A stretch of DNA of 64,000 nucleotides from Edolisoma coerulescens (Eukaryota > Chordata > Aves > Passeriformes > Campephagidae). The stretch lies in the NCBI GenBank assembly GCA_013397115.1, contig VWZW01002671.1, positions 176,281-240,280 on the forward strand. Reading direction: 5' to 3'. Numbering within the stretch: position 1 is the stretch's first letter; each line of letters begins with the position of its first letter. A program made the position numbers and the translations under genes. Under the pieces are notes generated by a model that saw only the letters and a list, made by a program, of their open reading frames with translations, did not search any database and was not told where the DNA came from. Of this stretch, positions 58,465 to 64,000 are shown piece by piece.

Positions 58465-59417
58465 AATTTAATTTTTGAAAGCACTGCCCCATACAGATCT
58501 ACTTGCTGCCCAGACCGTGCTGCCGAGACAGACGCAGCATGAAGGAAGGGGCAGTCCTGCAGCAGCAAGGAGTTGCTTCAAGGCTCTGTAGCAATACAGA
58601 CCATGTCAGGGAACATCTGACAGGAAATACAGGCAAACATCCTTATATGGGAAGTTTGGAGCAACCAGCAGATTACTGGGAATCATTATAAGGGAATGTT
58701 TGAGGCAGCAGTGGTGCTGGAAGCCATGCTTTAGCAGGGGAGGACTGGGAGGTTGCAATTGGCAGCAAAAACGAAAAAAAATATGGCTTAATGGGAGAGG
58801 GAAGGGGTGGAATTAAAATAAGTGCTACGGGGGAGAAATTGCTTTGAAGTTGGAGAAATTCAATCTGAGTGGGAAGCCCAGGCAGAGGTTCCTGAACTGA
58901 ACTGGTGTGAATGTGTTGCTGTGGACTGAGAGACAGAAAGTAGAGAGGGTCTGCAAATCGGTTTGAGAGATTCAAGCAATTTGTGTAGGACTTCTTTTCC
59001 TCACTGGAGTTCATGGTACAGAACCATGAAGACTCTGGAGGACAGCAAAGTTTCCTTCTTCTTGTGAAGAGGAGGATTAAGGTTCAGTTGTGTAATTAAG
59101 CAGTCACTTCAGTAATGGCTTTTGCTTGGAGTCCTTACAGAGCCCCGAGTTCCTATTGCAGCTTTAATTCAGCTCCCATCACTTTCGCAAGCAGGAACTG
59201 CCAGGAGAAAGAATAGCTCTGTAATCCCCCAAATGAAACTTCCAAGTGCTAATTATCCAGAGGAGCTGCAAACTCCGCCACCCTCACCGTGGTGACAGAC
59301 ATGGGCAAAGAGCAACACGAGGCTTGGTTGTTTACGTCGCATCTTAGAGTTTGCAGTAGAGTGACATCTCTGTCACAAATCTGCTGTATGAGCACACAGC
59401 CTTTTCTTGTCCTAGGA
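58465..59417. other. Unique non-coding sequence
   Basis: Nothing recognised as gene or repeat. 59.1-59.34 kb keeps several CpG sites ('tttacgtcgcatctt') and no simple repeats, so it may be conserved non-coding DNA. Confidence 0.45.
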
Positions 59418-59718
59418 GATCACAGAATCATAGAATTATGGAGTCGTTTAAGTTGGAAAAGGCCTCTAAGCCCATTGAATCCAACCCTTGACTGAACACC
59501 ACCTTGTCGTCTAAGTGCCAGCTCCAGTCATTTCTTGAACATCTCGAGGGATGGTGATTCTACCACCTCCCTGGACAGCCCATTCCAGTGTTTGACAACC
59601 GTTTCCATGCAGAAATTCTCCTTCAGCCACTTCTCATCCAGACTCTTCCCCAGATCCGTTACCCTTCTCTGGACATGCTCCAGCACCTCAATGTCTTTCT
59701 TGAAGTGAGGGGTCCAGA
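59418..59718 (-). mobile_element. CR1 LINE 3' fragment
   Basis: Antisense on the plus strand: 'gatcacagaatcatagaatt', 'gtttaagttggaaaaggcct', 'ccttgactgaacaccacc', 'gatggtgattctaccacc', 'ttccagtgtttgacaacc', 'tgctccagcacctcaatg'. It is of the 6137/12234 type and considerably diverged in the middle. Confidence 0.94.
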
Positions 59719-61444
59719 TTAAGCAGCTGCGCTTGCATCAAGATAATCCAACCACACTGGTGCCCCGTGGCTTTGCAGCTGCTGGATGACTGCTGCACAT
59801 GTCAGGGTGCAATCCCATCATATCATGGTGCCAGTTGGCTGTTAATTTTAAAACTAAGGTTAAAATTATATAATGGCAGCAAAAGACAAGGTCTTAGGGC
59901 ATATCCATAGCGAAGAGGAGGAGATGATCTTCATTGTCACAATATTTATAAGCAACAAGTGCTTTGAGGGCCTACTATGCCAGAAAATTTCAAAGACTCT
60001 GCGAAGGTGATTTTTGAAACTCAAATTTTCTTTTGTGGTTAAAATACCAATGAGTTATTTGCGCTAAAGTTGAAGACAGTCCCTTATCAGTGGTCCCCAG
60101 GCGATAAGATCTCTGCAAATATCACAGATTTATGAGGCTTTTTTCCCTTAGAGCTCCAGCCTTCAAAGTGCCCCTCTGTGTAGCCATGAAAGCCAGACTC
60201 AGGAATTGTTTCTTTACTGGAAAAAACCTCATTGTTCTTAGACTACACAAGTGGGTCACTGAACTGCTGTTTGCCTTTGCAGGGCCAGTGAATCCAAATT
60301 AGCTTGACTTCCACAGAGGATACAGGGAAGGAAAGCAACCAGAATTAATCAGAGCAACACAAGCAGCTCTTCCAAAACAAATTAGCTTCAGCAGTCGGCA
60401 CACAGAGTCCTTCAGTCAGTGAGGCCAAGCTGAACTTAGGCCAAACTTTGCATAAAAAAAAGAGCAACTGGTTTAATGTGTACCCATGGAGTCTGCGTTG
60501 GATTCTTTTTCTTCCTCTCAATCCATCTTCAGGAAGCTCTGAGCAAAGTGAGTAAAGTAAAAAGCCATCCCTTTAATGTGACGTTCAGCACACCTAAACT
60601 AACCTCAAAGGCAGGTTGGGTGTCCAGATATTCCCTTTTTTCCAATAAAGAGACAGGTGATAGGCATGGGATTAAATTTCCATTGAAATATTTGTGGAAT
60701 AATTGATATAATCTGAATTTAATGGACAAAGGAGAGAACAGACCCTTCCTGAGAGGCAGCCACCAGACCTACCTATGTCAGACATCTCCTGTGAGATGAG
60801 ACAAGATGTGCTGAAAACAATTCCTCCTCATGAACCACGGAAAGGAGGTTTAGACACTTAAACACACTTCACCACCAAACATACTCATATTTGGCCGAAT
60901 AAATCCCTCTCTTACAGAGAGAAATTTGACCCGAGTTAAAATTGGTGTTTTGAGATGGGTAGGATGAATCATTTTCTCTGGGGGCAGGGACAAGGAAATT
61001 TCAAGATGCAAATCTGGGCCGTCAGCATTAATGGCAAGAGTCATCATTCTTCCTTGAGGCCCAAGAGAAATGAGACCCTCACTAAAAAGAAAGTCATTGA
61101 AACAAGACCAGGGCAGGACATAACTTCTACTGGCTTCTCCCTGCCAGATTTGTTCACCTCTCAGTTATTTTTCAAACTCAAATTTTCTAGTGAAGGTAGG
61201 ATAAAAAAGTAAAATTGTCACATTTCTGTGACCAGCAGGGTTTTCATGTGGAAAAAAGGCCTCTGTTCCTCTCCTTCTGGTATCAGTATTCAACTCTTAC
61301 TGCTTTCATCTGCATTTCGACCCTGTGTGTTCCCACAGATAATGCACTGGCCCACCTTAACTGCTACCTGTAGTAAAAGTAAGTTTAAGCACAAACATTT
61401 CTTTTGCAATTATAATTTAAAATGAAAGGGAAAAAAAGTCTGTG
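59719..61444. other. Unique non-coding sequence
   Basis: AT-rich, no interspersed repeat or exon recognised. A splice-acceptor-like string near 60.53 kb is not followed by a plausible exon. Confidence 0.5.
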
Positions 61445-61472
61445 TTTATGTATATATATACAAATCTTTATT
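61445..61472 (-). terminator. Candidate poly(A) signal and cleavage region
   Basis: Read on the minus strand, AATAAA (plus 61467-61472) is followed after about 15-20 bases by an ACATAAACACA stretch suitable for cleavage and then a T-run. The Pumilio-like UGUAUAUA lies between. Together with the AT-rich, stop-dense sequence to its right this resembles the end of a vertebrate 3' UTR on the minus strand. Hexamers are frequent in AT-rich DNA, so support is weak. Confidence 0.3.
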
Positions 61473-61982
61473 CCAAAGGTCTGACAGCTCCCACAAAATC
61501 TTTTAGAGTTTCGATGGGGCACATGGGAATTCACTCAAAGTAATAAAACACTGCTGTTAGCACACACATCTCAAGACGAAGGAGCACCTTACCAAATTTA
61601 AAATGCAGACAAAGGAGCTCAGCATGAAGATATTTACATTTTTTTTTTAACATTTTTATCATTTCAGGGAACCTAAATGCCTTATTCTGTAGTAGCTAAG
61701 GAAAAACTATTTACTGGTGCTTTGTTATGTTAATGTGCAGGTTGGGACTGGTTCTCCAAGTTGTATTGTTGGAGTGACTGCATGGACTACTTGCAAACAT
61801 CGTGTTAAATAAACAGGCACTTAATCATCATTCCTGACAGAAATCCCTCCATTAAGTTCCACAGAAGGTCTTAAACTTGAATGTTTCAGCGACAGTTGAC
61901 ATTTCTGATTTCTCAATTTATGTATGCATTTGTTGATAGACTAATAAAAACCCTACACAAACTAATAAAAATACTGCGTACG

Positions 61983-61993
61983 CACACACACAC
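61983..61993. repeat. Short (CA)n tract
   Basis: Five and a half CA units next to 'cgtacg'. Short and probably unremarkable. Confidence 0.75.
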
Positions 61994-63000
61994 GTTTATA
62001 TACATATAAACAGCAATAAATAACAAATGTTTGTAAGCTAGTCTGCATTCACAGGATAATCACACTGCAACATAACTAACAAGCAAATATACTCATGAAT
62101 TAGCAGTTTAACAAAAGGAGGAAAACCACTCAGTAAGATTTAAGAAAGAGTCTGTGCCTTTGATGCCTGAGCAGCACAGATGAGCAAGGATGGAATTCAG
62201 AGCATGTAAAGCTCTGGCAGGTCCCTCAAAACCAGTTCACTCACGGAGCCATCTGGCTGATCACTCTCCCAAACCCATCACAGGTATTTCCAAAGCATCC
62301 AAAACCAGGCAAACCACCCAGGAGGATGACCTGTGCTTACGCTGCATTACCCATACGCGTGCAAGGGGCATCAACATTCCCCCTAGAGCAGCCTCGAGGG
62401 CTGTGGGATCAGGGCCCTTCCTGTCACATCATGGGGAAAGTGTCCCTTTGGGTGTAAGATGAGCAGATATCGTGGCACATAACACATGAGGGCATCACAA
62501 ACAATTTGACCAGCCCCAGGCCAGCACTGGAAGTGACAAAAATGTCACCTCATTTTCTGGTCACATCCCAGAGAACCTCATGAAAGAGGTGACAGAAAGC
62601 GAGCTGGGTTTGCACGTGTTTGTCTGGTGATCCACATCCGGTAGGGTACAGGACAGTTCCCTGTGCTCCACAGGAGATCTGGATTGCACACTTTCTTTAG
62701 TAGATGAAGTTTTCTAAGTGATATTTGTCTATATGGGATCGTTTCAAGTGCAAGAGAGACTCTGTTTTCTCATGTACACCAATAAGTTCATATTTATGCC
62801 TTTAGCAGGGGTTGCCTCACTAAAACTGTCTCTATCTGTATCCTGATGAACATATTTGAGGAAAAAAGGGCCTCCTGTCTGGGAAGGCTGTTTCAGCAGC
62901 TCCTGCTGGCTGAAGAAAGCAGATCCTTTAGACTGTGCTGCATTCATTTTCTGCCTGACTCCTCTTTGACCTTCATAGCCAAAGTCATCATTAACTCATT

Positions 63001-64000
63001 TGCAGCTTTGCAATCAGCTCCCCAGTCAGGTCAAGTATTAGATTCATTCCAGTTTCATTTTAGACTTCATGTGGTATGTAACAAGTTATTTTCAAAGTGA
63101 ATGCAAGATTACATGCAGGTTGACACACATTATCTTGAATATATACACATTAAAAACCAAAATGGAGCTCAAGACAGCGCTTATTTTCTGCAATATCAAA
63201 GTTCTACAAAACTCATTCTTATTAGCCAAAATTGGGACAATGTGTTTCACCAGAAAATGAGGTATAGATAATTTTAAAATCACATCGTTCCATTACATCA
63301 GAGTAAAATGCCTGTGAGCCTTATTCCTTTGGTCTGGAGGTTTGCCCCAGAGCTTCAGAGTTCATTGTGTCCATGGACCAACTAACAGGCACTATGTGCT
63401 CTCACAGACCTCAGCTACATTTTGTCAAAACTCCAGACACATGAAAATCACCAATTTACGGTTGAGGAAAAAAGAAAACTAACAGGTTTTGTTCTGTCAA
63501 TTAAAACGCAACTGATAACAATTTTTTCTTTGTTCATTCCCCCACCCCCCTTCGTCCCTAGAAAGCACCAGCTATAACCATCAAAGAGTTCTTCCTGGGC
63601 AAGCTGTTTTCAAAAAGATTAATGTTTGTGTGTTTGTGTGTATGAGTGTGTGTGTGTATTATTCTTGCTTCAGTGAAGAAAAAAAAAAGCAATTCACAAA
63701 AAAATCCCTCAAACTGCCTTTGAAAAGTGCTGAACACCACCACCACAGCCGTTATTCACCAACCACATCTTGTTGTTTGACAACTCAAGTTGTTTTCTTA
63801 AAGTACTGCTGCCTGATTATAGGGAAACACACCAAACTGAAGCACATATGCACTTAAATGATGTGCTTTTTATGGTGTCTTTCCAAGAACAACAGCAGCT
63901 AATTGTTGACTTTCCTACTGGGAAATGTCTGTTTAATATGCAGATCTCTTAATGACTACTCTAAAGCAAATTGTCTGTGCTATGGTAATTTAATCATATA
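63001..64000. other. Unique non-coding sequence with a TG-rich run
   Basis: A degenerate (TG)n/(TGTT)n stretch lies at 63623-63658. No repeat or exon recognised to the right end of the window. Confidence 0.5.
63623..63658. repeat. Degenerate (TG)n microsatellite
   Basis: 'tgtttgtgtgtttgtgtg' followed by 'agtgtgtgtgtgtatt': alternating TG with T insertions. Confidence 0.85.

Larger units (their letters stand above)
61445..63000 (-). other. Possible 3' UTR and terminal exon of a minus-strand gene
   Basis: Minus-strand sequence has 3' UTR texture: AU-rich elements (AUUUA), two Pumilio-like motifs (UGUAAAUA at plus 61631-61638 and UGUAUAUA at 61455-61462) and the poly(A) signal. Upstream on that strand an 85-codon stop-free frame ends at a TGA at 62744; it contains QDTDRDSFSEATPAKGINMN. 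I do not recognise the protein. No good splice acceptor with a polypyrimidine tract precedes it, so the coding part is doubtful and the whole call is speculative. Confidence 0.2.

Noticed and set aside
60520..60560. Acceptor-like 'ccatcttcag' followed by donor-like 'gtgagt'
   Set aside because: It would define a 15-base exon with no supporting context.

Overview
The window looks like repeat-rich, non-coding DNA from a bird nuclear genome, probably a passerine. About 30 fragments of the CR1 LINE carry the family's 3' end signature: conserved 'gttggaaggaacctt / ccttccaaccc' blocks and short terminal repeats of the gattctrtg type. There are no Alu, B1 or L1 elements. Two LTR-like pieces resemble avian endogenous retrovirus LTRs. 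Base composition is AT-leaning with depleted CpG. I found no coding exon I would defend and no RNA gene, CRISPR array or prokaryotic gene. Almost every open frame is chance or a piece of a dead CR1 reverse transcriptase. The subfamily and species inference comes from memory of avian repeats, not from a search.

Layout. 0-17 kb: unique sequence with nine CR1 pieces, a paired POU-octamer site near 1.7 kb, a 125-bp pure-purine tract at 4.76-4.88 kb, an eroded old CR1 tail near 10.9 kb and a MITE-like palindrome at 15.73-15.81 kb. 17-22 kb: relics of an older CR1/L3-type reverse transcriptase at 17.3 and 21.1 kb. Between them lies an assembly anomaly: a 54-N gap preceded by an LTR-like insertion and flanked by two identical 239-bp copies of the same sequence. 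22-35.6 kb: more CR1 pieces, including a head-to-head pair at 29.5-29.9 kb and the longest copy (34.6-35.6 kb), which still shows the C-terminal part of ORF2 with its catalytic box destroyed. It also holds two repeat-free stretches that look like candidate conserved non-coding DNA (30.7-31.3 and 33.9-34.2 kb). 35.6-42.7 kb: a 7-kb stretch with no interspersed repeat that I recognise. 42.7-59.7 kb: eleven further CR1 copies, a probable solo LTR (about 50.95-51.44 kb) and a perfect AT hairpin at 53.0 kb. 59.7-64 kb: AT-rich unique DNA that, on the minus strand, resembles the end of a 3' UTR, with a poly(A) signal near 61.47 kb and Pumilio-type motifs.

No genes work together here. The window is best read as intergenic or intronic DNA shaped by repeated CR1 insertion, with some possible regulatory islands. 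The observations most worth checking are the false-duplication/LTR-polymorphism structure at 17.7-18.4 kb, the homopurine tract, the MITE-like palindrome, the octamer pair and the possible 3' UTR at the right end. I did not find a convincing previously undescribed biological system.
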